Assembly (NCBI GenBank): GCA_021234155.1
Contig: JAJEKV010000027.1
Location: 8,044,873 to 8,108,872, forward strand
Source of the DNA: Isoetes taiwanensis
Taxonomy: Eukaryota > Streptophyta > Lycopodiopsida > Isoetales > Isoetaceae
Direction of reading: 5' to 3'
DNA: 64,000 nucleotides
In this document: piece after piece, positions 24,378 to 37,357 of the stretch
Numbering within the stretch: position 1 is the first letter of the stretch
Layout of the letters: each line of letters starts with the position of its first letter
Translations under genes and position numbers: made by a program
The notes under the pieces: generated by a model
The model's input: only the letters and a program-made list of their open reading frames with translations
Database searches by the model: none
What the model was told of the DNA's origin: nothing

Positions 24378-24645
24378 GTACTTTCTTATGATTTCGGGCT
24401 TTGCGGCGCCGCAAATATCAATCTCCAGGTCGGAACTGCAGTCTATGCCACCCAAAACCGCTGCATATTTCTTTTGATTTGTCTATACATTCCTTTCTTC
24501 TCTTACCCAATTTGTTTTCCTTCATTGTCATAGCTGTGCTTCTTTGGGTTGCCATTTTGCTCCTTTCTCTCAGAGTTGGATTTAGTCCGTATGGCTTTTC
24601 TTTTCTGATTTTGCCTCTTTCGGTGATTTGTTTGCTTGATTGAAG
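24378..24645 (+). other. Possible 5' UTR intron of the TPR gene
   Basis: The GC-rich stretch ending GGCCGTCAG is followed by GTACTTTC. The next T-rich AG before the start codon is TTGATTGAAG, directly abutting ATG at 24646. This is consistent with a leader intron, but transcript data would be needed to confirm it. Confidence 0.4.
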
Positions 24646-26218
24646 ATGAATATGGAGATTCATCTAAGCATGCGGCCTCTGGTTTCGGTTTCTGCACCCG
24701 ATCTTTTTCACAGGAGCAATTCTGGAGCAGATGCATGTGTTTCTTCTTTAGGGCATGTTTCTTACCCGGGCAAGAGGCTTCATTTTTCAGAAATTTGGGG
24801 AAACAGAAGAGCCCAATACAGGCAGAAATCAAGAAGGTTGTACAGATTCATGGCTTCATTCCAAGAAAATCATATGGGCGGAAGCTCTGATCCAAATCAT
24901 GAGCTTATGTCAGATCCTGTGGGTATTTCACTTTCTTTGAGAGATTTAAAGAGGCAGAAGCACAGAAAAAAGCTCATGAAAGATGACACAGTTACAGGGA
25001 TAGCGAGTTGCTCCATTAAAAAAGCTTTTTCTTCCATGGTATTTATGATCAGGACCCTTCAAAGCCATACCCTTCGCATGCGCCATGCCTTATGCAGGGG
25101 CACAGATTTTCACAGCTTATCAAACCTTGTGCAAAGAGAACTGCATTCGTCCTTTGTATGGCTTTTCCAGCAGGTTTTTGCATGCACACCTTCCTTGATG
25201 GTGTCTGTCATGATTCTTCTTGCAAATTTTACTGCCTATTCCATAGGAGAGCATGATGTAGTATATGCCCTCCAGCTTCAAAACCCAGTAATGGTGTCTA
25301 TTCTGCAAAATGCAGCATCCAATGAAGGGGTGACTTCTTTTCATGTTCCAGAAGGGATCCACGTTTCTGATTCTTCAGATATACAGGCATTTTCTGGTTG
25401 CGGATCTGGCAGAGGAAATTCTAAGAACATATTTATTGCAGGTGGTGCTGATGGAGAAAATTGGTTTAGCAGAAACTCTGATGCAAGAAGAATGGTGTCT
25501 AGAGAAGAGGTCAGTGCCTCAGACACCTTCATCTCAGGCAGATTTCTTTCAGATCTCAAAGATGAGCATGGAACCTTGACTGTGTTAAGTTCTAAGCCCG
25601 ATCAATCTCAATATAGAGTCTCTAAAGAGGATAGTCTTCTTGCGAGGTCTTTGATGCAAGAAGCCTCTTTAGATTTAGGTACTATACCACATATGGTACC
25701 TATTGATAGAGAAACTCTTAAGATTTTGGTGGCTCCTGTTATCAGCTACTTAGAACCAGATGATTATGAGTGTTATGACAAAACTGATCTCATCTATCAG
25801 CATGCGCTAAGCACAGACCCTGAAAATCCTTTGCTGCTTGCAAATTATGCTGAATTTCTTCATCTTGTTAGACATGATCACAACAGGTAAACTTTTGAAG
25901 CAATATGTTGGACATGGATGATGAGTTAGTGTTTATTGAATCTGATATCTTTTTTTTTTTAATTTGTGCAGAGCTCATGAGTTCTTCAAGAAGGCTATCA
26001 AGGCAAATCCAACAGATGGGCAGGTGATCAACAGATATGCAAGTTTTTTATGGCTAGGCAAGGGGGACAGGGAAGGGGCAGAGAAGGCATACAGGGCTGC
26101 CATGGCTGTAGAACCCACAAATCCGTTTCATGCTGGAAGCTATGCACAGTTTTTGTGGAATGCCCCAGATGGAGAAACGGCTCCATATCCATATCCCACG
26201 TTTCAAAGGGAAGCTTGA
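24646..26218 (+). CDS. Plant TPR-domain protein (two exons, intact)
   Basis: Exon 1 is 24646-25886 and exon 2 is 25972-26218, giving 495 residues. The 85 bp intron has donor ACAG/GTAA and acceptor TTTGTGCAG, and splicing keeps the frame (HNR-AHEFF). Residues ~130-147 (SSMVFMIRTLQSHTLRMR) and the following hydrophobic part (~182-200, SLMVSVMILLANFTAYSIG) match a plant family of uncharacterised TPR proteins (as I recall, the At1g07280/At2g29670 group). The C-terminus holds two to three TPR units: LLANYAEFLHLVRHDHNRAH, then VINRYASFLWLGKGDREGAE with AYRAAMAVEPTNP. TPRs usually bind partner proteins, and the single membrane segment suggests membrane attachment. Plastid targeting is possible but not proven. 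ATG 24646 is the first in frame; a second lies at 24652. No lesion is seen. Confidence 0.85.
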
Positions 26219-27100
26219 ACACATCCTTGGCTAGCTGCAGCACTGTACAAAGTATGTCAGAGATATTTTGGCGGTGATCTTGTTCAGTTGGACTCTACTG
26301 AACTTTAGTTTACAATTTTCAAAGTGTTCATATGTTAGCTGCTTAGCTGTAGTTTGGACTCAGTGGGCAAAATATCAAAGAAGCCATCAGAGTGTATTAG
26401 GGATTGCAGGTTTCTGTGCATATGTTAAAACAGAACTAGAACAGCATTAAATATTTATGGCACAGATGCTCGAGTTTTTCGATGAGTTCTGTGTAGGAAT
26501 TCAAGATCTGAAGGGGTTCCATTTAGACGTGTGGTCGTTGAGTAGTTCTTTTTAGTCATGTCTGGCTCCTGGAAGAGGCAAGCAAGTGGGTTAGATTTTT
26601 TGACTTTGTTTGTGCAGTTTGGAAGTAGTAAAAAGTTTTATTTTTTGCAGTTTTGATTCCCACATGGGACCACTTCCTTTTTCCACTTATCTTTTGTGGG
26701 CCTCTCAAGTGGCACTTGCTCCTACTAGCTTTTAGGGCCACCCCATGGGACTCCAAAGTCTTGTGGCATCAAGCAATGGATCAAATAAGTCAAATAAGTT
26801 TTGACCAATATATTAGTCCATATTGCTTGGAGCGATCGAAATGGCTATGGAAGGAATCTAGGTTGGAGCCCGCGAAAAAAAAAAGAAAGAAAGAAAGAAT
26901 GGAATTGGCAATTGGATTGAATTGAATTAAAATGAATTTAATCTCTTTAACTCACTCGAGCTTAAAGCATTTTCTTAGCTTAAAGCGTTTTCTTTTCGAG
27001 TAATTGCATACTTTTGAAGGTCTATTTAGAGAATTTCAAAAATAAGATAAGCATATTTTAACGTTCACGGGAACCCCATTGGGTTATGGGACCAGTACAT
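26219..27100. other. 3' flank of the TPR gene
   Basis: Probable 3' UTR followed by AT-rich spacer. No separate coding region is supported. A purine-rich AAGAAAGAAAG tract lies at 26877-26900. Confidence 0.4.
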
Positions 27101-27109
27101 GCAGGGGTA

Positions 27110-27340
27110 GAAGCCTGATTGAAACTTGGGGATTAGGCCCATCATCAACCAAAATAACAAAAGAAACTAAAAAGAAAACCCCGATTGAAACTTGGGGAAC
27201 TTGGGGATTAAGCCCATCATCAACCAAAATAACAAAAGAAACTAAAAAGAAAAGAGAGAAGAAAAATGGAAGGGATTAGGCCCCATCATCAACCAAAATA
27301 ACAAAAGAAACTAAAAAGAAAAGAGAGGAGAAAAATGGAA
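27110..27340. repeat. Tandem repeat, about three units of 64-76 bp
   Basis: The core CATCATCAACCAAAATAACA followed by AAAGAAACTAAAAAGAAAA appears at about 27140, 27215 and 27284. Between cores, GATTGAAACTTGGGGA and AGAGARGAGAAAAATGGA spacers vary. It ends near 27340. Confidence 0.85.
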
Positions 27341-27509
27341 CAAAATCGGAGAGCAGTTAAAAGTAACCCAGCCACGGGTTTTGAGGCCACTGGTTAAGGA
27401 TAATTGTTGTGCCTCCTCGATACACTGCCCATTTTTTCTAAAGCCTCTCCTCTTGAATCCTACGTAGCTCTTCGCGCCATTGAGTTAACTGCACTGGGGA
27501 AGAGTCTTC

Positions 27510-28098
27510 TACAGAAAAGTTCGCGCCTTTGAGGTGACTTCCATGTTGTAGCACATGCACCTATCCCATGATGTCGAGAAATGCACTAGAAGATGGCATG
27601 GTTCTACTCTCTGCGCTGTGAAGCCCCTCGGGCTCCAAATATACATTGTGTCTGTGAAAAAACATGTGGTTGTCTTCGTAACTGAGCTAGAACACGTTTT
27701 CGGAACCCCGATGAGGCGTAGGTTCAAGTGTCGTGGGTGATCGGATTGATCCAAACCTGCACTGTGTGTGTTGCCTGAAGTGCTAGCCTCTGGCTTCTGT
27801 GTGTTGTCTGGAGCACCGTCCTGCATATCTACATTTAAATCCACATATGATGGTGTCTCAACCTGCACCTCAGTTTGTACCATGGCATCTGCCCAGAGTG
27901 TGCCTGTAGATATCTCTGCTTCAGTCTGGATGACCGCATCTACTACCGATGGGACTGGTGGCTATGGAGCACTAGTAAAACACACTGCTTCTGTCAGAAG
28001 TGCCCAGAGCTCTAAAACCTCTCCCCGATTTTCCAGGGGCATATGCGTAGATGTCTCTGTCATTGTGACTGTAGATCGGATAGTTAAGTTGGATAACT
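27510..28098 (-). pseudogene. Coding-like reading frame with one stop, unknown product
   Basis: Reading the minus strand from about 28098 down to 27510 gives one frame of about 195 codons with a single TAG near 27960. Its composition is protein-like and acidic, with a loose internal echo (VIQTEAEISTGT and VQTEVQVETPSY). I do not recognise a family. It may be a fragment of a transposon or host gene, or the stop may sit in a short intron. No strong splice sites were found. Confidence 0.3.
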
Positions 28099-28099
28099 T

Positions 28100-29041
28100 T
28101 GTTGATAACCACCTTGCACTTCGTACGCACTAGTTATGCCATTTAGTGATGTTATATTATCTTTATAGGTACACATAAAGGTATACATTCATTTCATTCT
28201 CGTGTGAATGAAGGCATATTGTTTGAAACATCGAAGGCATATCATAATGTAGTGACTCATGTGCCCATACTAGTTAAACGGAGTATCTAATCAATCAACT
28301 CTGATAAGTTTGTTGTGAATTCTAGGCTACTTTTATGCTCTACACTTTGGAGGACCTCTTACAAAATTGACATGCCCACAACTCATGGAATTTCCTTTAG
28401 AAAAGTGGAGGTTACTCATTATGTTAGGGATGATGTGGCTGGTTCGGACGAGCCATAGACATGTTTGCAAGCAGTAATAAGGGTATGGAGGATGCATCAT
28501 CCAAGAGTGCCTCGTCATCAGAGACGTAGTATTCCTATGAAATCATGTGAAATTCCCTTTGCAGAAAAAGTTTGTTTGTTGCTAGATATTAATAATTTAG
28601 TAACCATACTCACCTCATCGTTGTAAATATCAACCAACCTATGTGACTTTCACATGTTAAATGCCTGTGTATACTGTATACCACGAATATGCCTGTGGTC
28701 TAAGCATGACCACGTCCAATATTTGAGGTGCTCGCACGCACTTAACAAAAGAAACAAGGTGCTGCGCACGAGGGGTTGCCCTTCGGTGGCTCGAAAGTGT
28801 GTTTTCATGTTTCGTTTTTTTGTGTTGGATTTTGTTTGTTTTGTGTGAATGATATGAACACGGGTTGTCATTTTTTTAGCTTAAGAAGGTGCTCATTGTC
28901 TATTTGGACTCGACACTTCTGTTCGTAATATGAATCCTATGGTCATTACATCATGTAATTGCGTTGAATCGGGCATTTTGCCAGTAAAGGCACCAGGCAA
29001 GTAGGCCCGTGCACCGCCAAGTCTAGAGCCACGAGTGTGCA
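28100..29041. other. Spacer without a recognised gene
   Basis: Only short random frames. No RNA gene or repeat partner is seen. Confidence 0.4.
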
Positions 29042-29540
29042 TATAGAATAACATAGTATATTGCGCGTACGCATCTTACAAGATGGCATATAGCGTAACA
29101 TTGCATTTGAAAATGTAGCTCATCTTGACAAACAACATTTAGTAAAACAAATTTCTATTAGTAACACAAACCCCAAATCATACGAAAAATATATTTCCCG
29201 ATTTTCGGATGATCGGGAATTTTTTCGGGCAACAAACACTCCTAAAACCTTAGCAAAACTACCTTAAGAAAAAATCCAAAAAGTTTTCGGAACCCGGAAA
29301 AACCGAATTTAAACAATAGGATGTTATGGTCTCCAAACATGTACATTTGTTGTGCTCAACGTGGATCATTACCTCTAATGTATTTTTATTCAATTAACCA
29401 CTTGGTTTCTACAATGCATCTAATAAGATGGCATATAGCATAACATAGTGTATTGCTTGTACGCATTCTTACAAGATGGCATATAGCGTAACATTGCATT
29501 TGAAAATGTGGCTCATCTTGACAAACAACATTCAGTAAAA
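29042..29540. repeat. Direct repeat of ~100 bp separated by ~280 bp
   Basis: The block at 29042-29143 (ATAACATAGTATATTGCGCG then TACAAGATGGCATATAGCGT) recurs at about 29432-29540. A partial third ATAAGATGGCATATAGCATA word lies just before the second copy. Non-coding. Confidence 0.75.
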
Positions 29541-32500
29541 CATTCACAATGTTCACAATGTGTTAAATAATCTCCCGTGAAAATACCAAATGTTACAATG
29601 TTTCTTGAATAATCTTCTAATATATGCAAAATAGTAGGTACTTACTCATAAGCGGACCACCGATTTTCCTAGATGTTAGATTGCACACTGATTGCTTAAT
29701 CTTTCTTCCCAGGGATCAAAAATCAAATAAAATTTGGAGCAGTGATTGACTTCACTGCATACGGAGTGGCAAAAGAAGAGAAATGTTTGCAGCCGCTGTG
29801 ATAAATTTCTTATAACCCTAAACATAGACCTTGGGATAGTTCGTCCATCTGACTTTCCAACATTCCTACCACAAAACTAATGCAAACTCCCATTGGAACA
29901 TGGATGAGAGAGAGCATAAAAGAAAGTCTTGACTAGGTCAAAGATAATTAGACCTAGCTCCGCTACAAAGTTGTTAAAACATATGCCTTTATTAAAAGTG
30001 TCAAATACACAACATATGCAAAGCTAGCATATGCAGAACATAGCAGCTTCAACCCATATTTTACATAGCTATTGGAGATCAAATATTTATTACAACTGCC
30101 TGAATTGCCACGGTAGCCTCCCACATTGAAATTAAAGAATGGTGATCTACAAGTAGATCAATTAGTCCTGTTTTATAAGATAATAACAGTTGTTGTGAAT
30201 ATACGTCCTAATAGTGAACCTGCTAAAGGGAATTACCGTTGAGAACAAAGGAAACAAAGCAATATTGGTGAATATGCACCAAGATTCAAATCATTTGCAA
30301 ATGCACCATCTGACAAGAAGTTTCAAAGATACCATACCAAAAAGAAAGAGGGAAAAAAATTTAAAAATAAATCCATTCCACCTTTGATCTCTTTTCTCGA
30401 GAGCCACCACTCTGAAAGAGAATCTAAACATTTTTCTAGAAAAGGCATTAAAAGACGTAGCATTTGGATCAGAATGGACAGAAATAGAGCGAAGCGGAAT
30501 TTGGTGCAATTTATAGCATAGTGAATTGGAGAAGCCATAGCACATCATGACACCTTATCATTAACATTAGCTATGTGAGAAAATGCCAACTAAGTCAAAC
30601 ATCACGAAATGACACTTATTTATGTCAATATCTAAATAGAATTGGACCATGGATCAGATAGGAGCAATACCAAACGGAAACATGTAGCTAAAAGACTCCA
30701 TGAGATACATCCATGTACAAGAGTGCACAATGACGATCCAAACTTATATGTTAATATTACAGTCTCCTAAGGGAGTCAAGAGTGCACAATGATGATCCAA
30801 ACTTATATGTTAATATTACAGTCTCCTAAGGGAGTTTGGATATTGAGCCAGGCCTTTTGAAGTAGAGATCTACTAAGCTAATAATGCTAGCGAGTTAGAG
30901 AACAAAGGTTCAAGGTTCCATTTTCATCATCCCTCTCCAAAGTCTTTTGCAAACATATCTCATAGGAGGCGGAACTTTGAGTTGAGAGATTTTTAAGTCT
31001 GGCAACAAAGCCTGTAATCTGCCCCACTAGTCCAAGATATTCACCCATGCCCCCCTCAGGACTACAAGCGATAATCACTCTCGCCGGGGATCTACAAAAC
31101 TCCATACAACAGGTATGAGGAGGGCTGGATGTTAAACCAAGTCTTTCCAAATCGCACCCACCGATCAATGTCATTCTATACTTAGTTGGGATACTTTCCC
31201 CTAGGTTCCGAGCATGCCCGAGGTTCACCTTAATAATGCAAGTTTGAGATTCCTCTTAACTAACAATAATAATCTAGCCACGCCTAAAGTGGAGGCAGTT
31301 ACATAAAGTTAAAACTTGGCTCATAAGCTAGTGAGACCAAACTCCATATGGCAAACCTTTCTGGGTGCCATGTAAATTCCTCTGTTACTTGAACCGTAAG
31401 CATAGATTAGCGGCCGGATCGGTATCAACATTCATATTGCTTGGTTCTTCTCCATCTAGTTAGAATAGAATCAATTACACTAACTCAAGCTAGGTACACG
31501 GTATTACGTGAAACAGACACCAAAGTTAAAAGCGCATATTATATATCCTATCTAGTTGAAATCGGAAAATCCATCCCTTGCCCAAGCCGGACTTATATGA
31601 TATGGGAGTAGCAAAGTGCGGAATATCGCCTATGCCATTCTCATTCCCAAACTACTTGAATGGCCCTTCTTTATAAAAAGGCAACCGCATAATGGACCTG
31701 AAAAATGTATTGATTGGTCGGATAAGCATGAGAAGCGGGAACACTTGTGTATCGAGGAACATGTGTGAGAGTAGCACATGTAATGGCTAGGAAGTACACA
31801 CGTGATATAAGCTTCTTTCAACTTTTGGGAGATCCATATTGTAAGCAAAACCTTGTAAGTTTGTATAATTATTCAATTCCATCGAATTTGGCCACCTCTG
31901 GCTGTGTGCTAGCAGATTTCCAAGTTCTTTATCTACATAGAAATCATTGTTCTCTCGAAAATAATTTTGAGTTTCCTATGCCAACATAGATTTCTTTGAA
32001 CCGAAATTAGTGCATTCTTGTCGACTGGCTAGATTATTCCTTTTTGCCTGCCATTACTGTGACAAGGTACTCTCTGCAATCTTCATCCAGCCACAGCTAT
32101 GAAGAACCTATGAATTTATTGTGCTGGCTGGTTATGATATACCATGCTTTGAGGAAAATATCATCTAGGCGAGAGCACAAAGCACACATGTAGAAAAATG
32201 TATCAGAAAGCTAAGCAATGCCAGGAAAACTTACTGCCATCCCAGAAGCATGTAAACACAGAGATCAACCAATTGCTATCATTCAAAACCCTAAGAGCCC
32301 AAGTAGAAAAGAGATTACTTTTCTTAATAGAAAGCAACTCAGGTATTACTTGTCCGGAATCGAACACATCTGTCCATCTATAGCTAACTAAGCCAAAGCA
32401 ACAACTTAGCCAAAAATACTATCTCTTCCATCACAGATCAGAGGTCCTCTTCAGTGCATAAATTGGTATGCTGCTTCATGTTCCTCCTTCACCAGGTCAT

Positions 32501-33329
32501 AGTGATGCGTGCAGCAATGCATGTGCATGCGTGCACTTGCATGCATGCGGAGAAAAAACTACATACATTCTCGAGACCGGACATTCTCGAAGCATATCTC
32601 CTGCATCAAGCATTTCTTGAACCATTCAGTAGAAGGCGGAGAACTTAAAAATACCTGTTGGGTTATGCACGAGAATCCCCGCCGCCGCGGTGGTACCACG
32701 GACCCAAGATCTCAAACTATATACGTAGCATGAGCTCAAGCTTCAAGATCGCATACCATAACGCAATCCGGATTCCAAAATTTCAATGCCCGAGAAGCCG
32801 CCATAACCAGAATGCCAGAATGCATCGCTGAATCCAGGGCTTTGCCATGGTGCCGGCCTGCATCATGCCGGTTAGGCGGTTCGAAGAGCATCGACCTACA
32901 AATATTGAGCCGGTTCTTGGCGGGCGAAACCGGTTTTAGGATCATCAGCATATCCTAAGCATATGCTGGCATATACCTGGATATACCCACAAACCCACAT
33001 AAACAAGGGTTTGCCCCCCTAGGGGCAACCCAAAAATCTTCTATACGTGGTATTAATTTTAACAACTACTTCATCAGTAGTCCAACAAAAGACATCTTTA
33101 GGACCATCTAGACATGAAAGGAAAGTGACGACAATTATGTTTTCTCTTTAAAGTGGGACTAATTGGATGTTGTCTCGTGGCTTGATCACGAACATTGGCT
33201 TATTGAAGAGAGAAAGCCTCAACGGCCATGTCTTGGCCACGACACAACATCCAATACAAATGTATGCATCTGAAGGACTGTATGAATTGACCCTTCAAAA
33301 CACACCCAACATGAAAGATTCCCCTAGAT
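29541..33329. other. Long spacer without a recognised gene
   Basis: No frame shows a known domain. It contains a short exact tandem duplication (listed separately) and a CATGTGCATGCGTGCACTTG-like RY-rich stretch at about 32518-32550. At 32,640-32,960 it is richer in G+C, with no gene recognised. Confidence 0.4.
30719..30835. repeat. Tandem duplication of a 59 bp unit
   Basis: Two adjacent units beginning AAGAGTGCACAATGA and ending CTCCTAAGGGAGT. They differ by a single base (GACGATCC versus GATGATCC). The near-identity points to a recent event. Confidence 0.9.
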
Positions 33330-35040
33330 CCCCTTGGATTTCTCTCATATTCCCTAAGATTCTATAAAGATTCCCCGAGGTTCATAAGGTTCTGTAGAGA
33401 TTCCCCTAGATTTTCAAAGATTGCCCTAAGATTTCTCTAGATTCTATATCTATATAGATTCTCCTAGATTCCCTTAAATTCTATGAAGATTTGGTAATTG
33501 CACAGAAGGGTGTCTCATATTTCTTGTATAATGTAATAAACCTGTACAAAGGGTTAGTGTAGTTAGGGAGGGGAAATAGATTTGCATGACCTCCCTATAC
33601 CATGATGTTCTACATGACATTAGGGTTCTACATATTGGTTACAATAAATGTAAAAGATGGGCCCTGCATCTGCTTTACATCTGCCTACATATTGCCTATG
33701 TAAATGTAAAATATGGGCCCTTTTTTTATCCACCCTTTCGTGCAATTACCAAGAGATTTTTCAAGATTCTATCAAGATTCCCCTAGATTCTCAAAGATCT
33801 TACAAAAACCCCCTTAAATTCTTTTATATTAACGAAGATTCTTTTGAGATCCTCTTACATTCCTAAAGATCATCTCAAGATTCCTATTCATTCTCCAAGA
33901 TTCTATGTATATTTTCCTAGATTCTCTAAGATTCTATGAAGATTCCCTTAGGTTTCCCTAGATTCCTAGATATTCTCTTGATATTCCCATAGATTCCCTA
34001 AGATTCTCATGAGATTCCTCTCGATCCTTAAAATTCTATAAGCATTCCCCTAGATTCTCCAAAATTCCACAGCGATTCCCCTAGATCCTATGAAGATTTC
34101 CCTGCATTCTCCAAGCTTCCATTCGGATTCCCCTACATTCTTAAAGATCTTATGAACATTCATTTAGATTCCTCTAGATTTCTAAAGATTCTCTTGGATT
34201 ACCCTAGATTCCCCTACATTCCCAAAGATTATCCCAAGATTCCTCTAGATTCCTCAAGATTCTATGTAGATTCTCCAAGATTCTTCTAGATTCCCTTAGA
34301 TTATATGAATATTCTCTTAGATTCTCCAAGATTCTTCTAGATTACACTAGATTCTTAAAGATTTTAGAAAGGTTCTCTTAGATTCTGTTAGATTCTCAAA
34401 GATTCTCTTAAGATTCCTCTAGATTCTCTAAGATCTTAAAAGATTATGCTAGATTCTCCAAGCTTGCATGAAGGGCCCCCCAGATTCTCAAAGCTTTATG
34501 AAGATTCCCTTAGATTCCCATAGATTTTGAAGGATTCTCTTGAGATTCCTATAGATTCCCTTAGATTTTGATGAGATTCCCCTAGGTTCTCAAAGATTAT
34601 TCCAAGATTCCTCTAGATTTTCCAAGATGCTATGTAGATCTTCTAGATCCCTATAGATTCTATGAAGATTCTTCTAGATCCCCTTGGCCTTCCCTTAGAT
34701 TCCTTAAGACTCTAGAAAGATTCCCCTACATTCTTATGATTTTACAAAGATTCTCCAAAATTCCGTCAAGATTACCCTAAATACTCAAAGATTTTAGCAA
34801 GATTCCCCTTGATTCTACTAAATTCTGAAAGATTCTCTTAAGATACCCATAGATTCCCTAAGATTCTCTTGAGATTCCTTTAGAGTCCCTAAGATCCTAT
34901 AAAGATTCCTCTAGATTCTCTAAGATTGCATTAGGATTCCTCTAGATTTTCTAAGTTTTTATGAAGATTCCTTTAAATTCCCATGAATTCCCTTTAGATT
35001 TCCTAAGATTCTCTAAGATCCTCTAAAGATTCCCTCGATT
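33330..35040. repeat. Degenerate array built on GATTC/AGATT words
   Basis: About 1.7 kb dominated by variants of AGATTCCCCTAGATTCT, CTCAAAGATT and CTATGAAGATTCC. Units are roughly 15-35 bp and imperfect, so it is an old satellite-like or minisatellite tract. A spacer at about 33500-33760 contains ordinary sequence. The array ends abruptly at TCTTATATCAG near 35047, where LINE sequence starts. Confidence 0.85.
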
Positions 35041-37190
35041 CTTATATCAGACGACTCTATACTCTCGCAGCCAACAGAGCTCAAGCAACATTTGCATGAC
35101 CACTTTCAAGAATTTTTCGCCGCGAAATATCTGCCCTTTCAGTCAGAAATGTGAGAAGCAATCCTATCTACGATAACTCCCATCATTTCTGAAGGACAAC
35201 ACCTATCAATAGAGGCTGCTATAACTGCTGCTGATTTGAGTGCGATAGTATTTGAACTTAAAAAAGGCAAGTGCCCAGGATTGGATGGTATACGAATTAA
35301 GTTCTTTCAAGAATATTGGGAGTGGTTGGAGTCAGAACATTGTCGGTCCACTACCCTGGAGCCATCCCATTGATCCCCAAGAACAAGGATCCCCAGCATC
35401 ACTTTATTATGATCAAGTATATAAAATATCTGCCAAGTCATTTGCAAGGAGTGTGAACGGTATTCTGGCTGAGTCCATTTCTAAAACCCAGTCAGGATTT
35501 CTTCCAAGAAGATGCATTCTTAATAATGTGCTACTGCATATGAAGGGATCTACTGGGCACGTCGGCGAAATCATCCTATTGTGTATCTTAAACTCGATTA
35601 TGCAAAAGCTACGACCGTGTCAGTTGGGAGTTATATGCTTGTGTATGCTCAGATTGGGACTTGGACAGCAATTCGCATCAGAGGTCATGAAGTTACATCT
35701 CTCTGCCCGAGCTATTGTTCTCTTTTATGGTGAGCCATCATCGTCTTCCCACTTGGTCGAGGTATTCGTCAGGGATGCCCTCTAGCACCACTCCTTTTCA
35801 CAATTGTCACCGAGACGCTATCGCAGTCAGCGGACGGGATCCTTCAGGGTCTTGCTATGGAGGATGATACACAGGAAGTTTGCAGTCAATAGACTGATGA
35901 CACGTTTCTTTTTCTTGTCGTTGACTTCGAGAACCTTGAAGCTGCAAAACTGCTCTTAGACATATTCTCTTTTGCTTTTGGTGTGTTGGTGGGTTGGCAA
36001 AAGTGCACGGCCTTGTGGGCATTGGACACTCCAATTCCGGCATGTTTCCATGATTATCCATAGAAGATTCTTGCTCATGGACATGCCATGAAGCTACTTG
36101 GAATTCGTGTTGGAATTCATGTTGGTGCAGGAGCAGCATAGTAAAAAATTATTAAGGGTTTGGAGAAACACCTACTGGTTGTCAACTGCAAAGTTATCCC
36201 TATTACAGTTGCTAAATCAGTGCTCAGCAGTACCCATGTGTATATGGCTTCCTTGTTGCTAGCCCCATAAATTAAAGTACGAGAGCTTATTACAATAGTC
36301 CAAAATTTCATATGGGTTAGCACAGAGGAGAGTGCGGTGGTTAAGATTGGCTGATCTAAATGCATCCTCCCTAAATGGGCGGGTGGTGTGGGTATGATGA
36401 ATTTCTTATTCAGAGTAAGGTCCTCATCTCAAAATTCATTTGGAAGCTCCTGAACGGTGAAGATGACTCTCCTAAGCTTCACCTTCTCAAACAATCTCTC
36501 GATCATTGTACTCCTCTAGGCAAGAAGACAGTCAAACCAGTTCTTCCCTGGGCTCTATTTCACCCTCTTGAGCTTTTTTCAAATGCATTTCCTTTTCTTC
36601 GAGGATTGTTGGCAGCATGGGATGTGGTCAGACATCTATTTTGGTTGTGTCCATCCACCCATACTCTCCTAGATATTCCGTGGTGGTGGGCGCCATTGCC
36701 ATCGGACCCCGTAGTATCTCCACTTGTTGCATCTGTTCATTCCCTTCTGCAGAGACAGTGGGCCCTAGTAGGTATCATCTCAATTGAGGCATGGTATGAA
36801 GGTGGTCATCTCTTGTCATGGCCGACACTTCGAGCAAAATTTTTACTCTCATGTTGGGATGTAAATGTATGGGAGAAAGTGGCAGAGAACTTGCCTCTCA
36901 TAGTAGAAGTCGGTGCCATGGAAAGGGTGCCATGGGGTTGTCACTGAGTACCTTGTCCGTCGTCTGCTCTTAGCTCAACGTCCCCTCCCATTGCCAAATG
37001 GATGGCAAACACAGATCCTAGAACCCATGCAGGCTCGTACATGGCGTTGGCTTTGAGGAAGCATGCGACCTAATCCTCTTCTTTTCCCCCCCCCTATCTA
37101 TGAGGTTTAGTGTCTAAGGTACAAATGGACACAAAACATTTTGAATTCATTTCAGAACGGAAATGTGCTATATGTCCCTCTCTTCATATC
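35041..37190 (+). mobile_element. Degenerate LINE (non-LTR) retrotransposon, 5' truncated
   Basis: Reverse transcriptase blocks appear in order but in different frames: KKGKCPGLDGIRIKFFQEYW (about 35262-35320), IPKNKDPQHHFIMIKY (35370-35420), SGFLPRRCILNNVLLHM (35490-35545), YDRVSWELYACVCS (35610-35650), GIRQGCPLAPLLFTIVTETL (35761-35820) and IDDTFLFLVVDFENLEAAK (35890-35950), the last being the catalytic Asp-Asp box with Ser-Ile before it. Stops and frameshifts are frequent. Downstream, 36375-36947 is an open stretch of the ORF2 C-terminal region without a clear domain. The tail after a C run at 37086 resembles 46527-46590. Confidence 0.85.
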
Positions 37191-37357
37191 TAGACATATA
37201 TAATCCAGAGTCCAATTTTTTATTTCTGTTCAACCTTAAGGGATTTTTCTGGGCCGCAATCCAAAACTCTGTTTTTGTACCATGTTGCACCACCATACCC
37301 AATCTAGCGGAGGACGGCGATTTCTTGCTGGTTAAGGCATTGAGTTTCAAGCTCCAA

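Noticed and set aside
32509-32733. Frame with RY-rich CATGCATGCG run
   Set aside because: Short, no domain, and low-complexity; it may be a stray piece of a CATGCA tract but lacks the rest of that repeat.
35252-35785. A single intact 177-residue gene
   Set aside because: The reverse transcriptase motifs jump between frames across it, so it is part of the decayed LINE.
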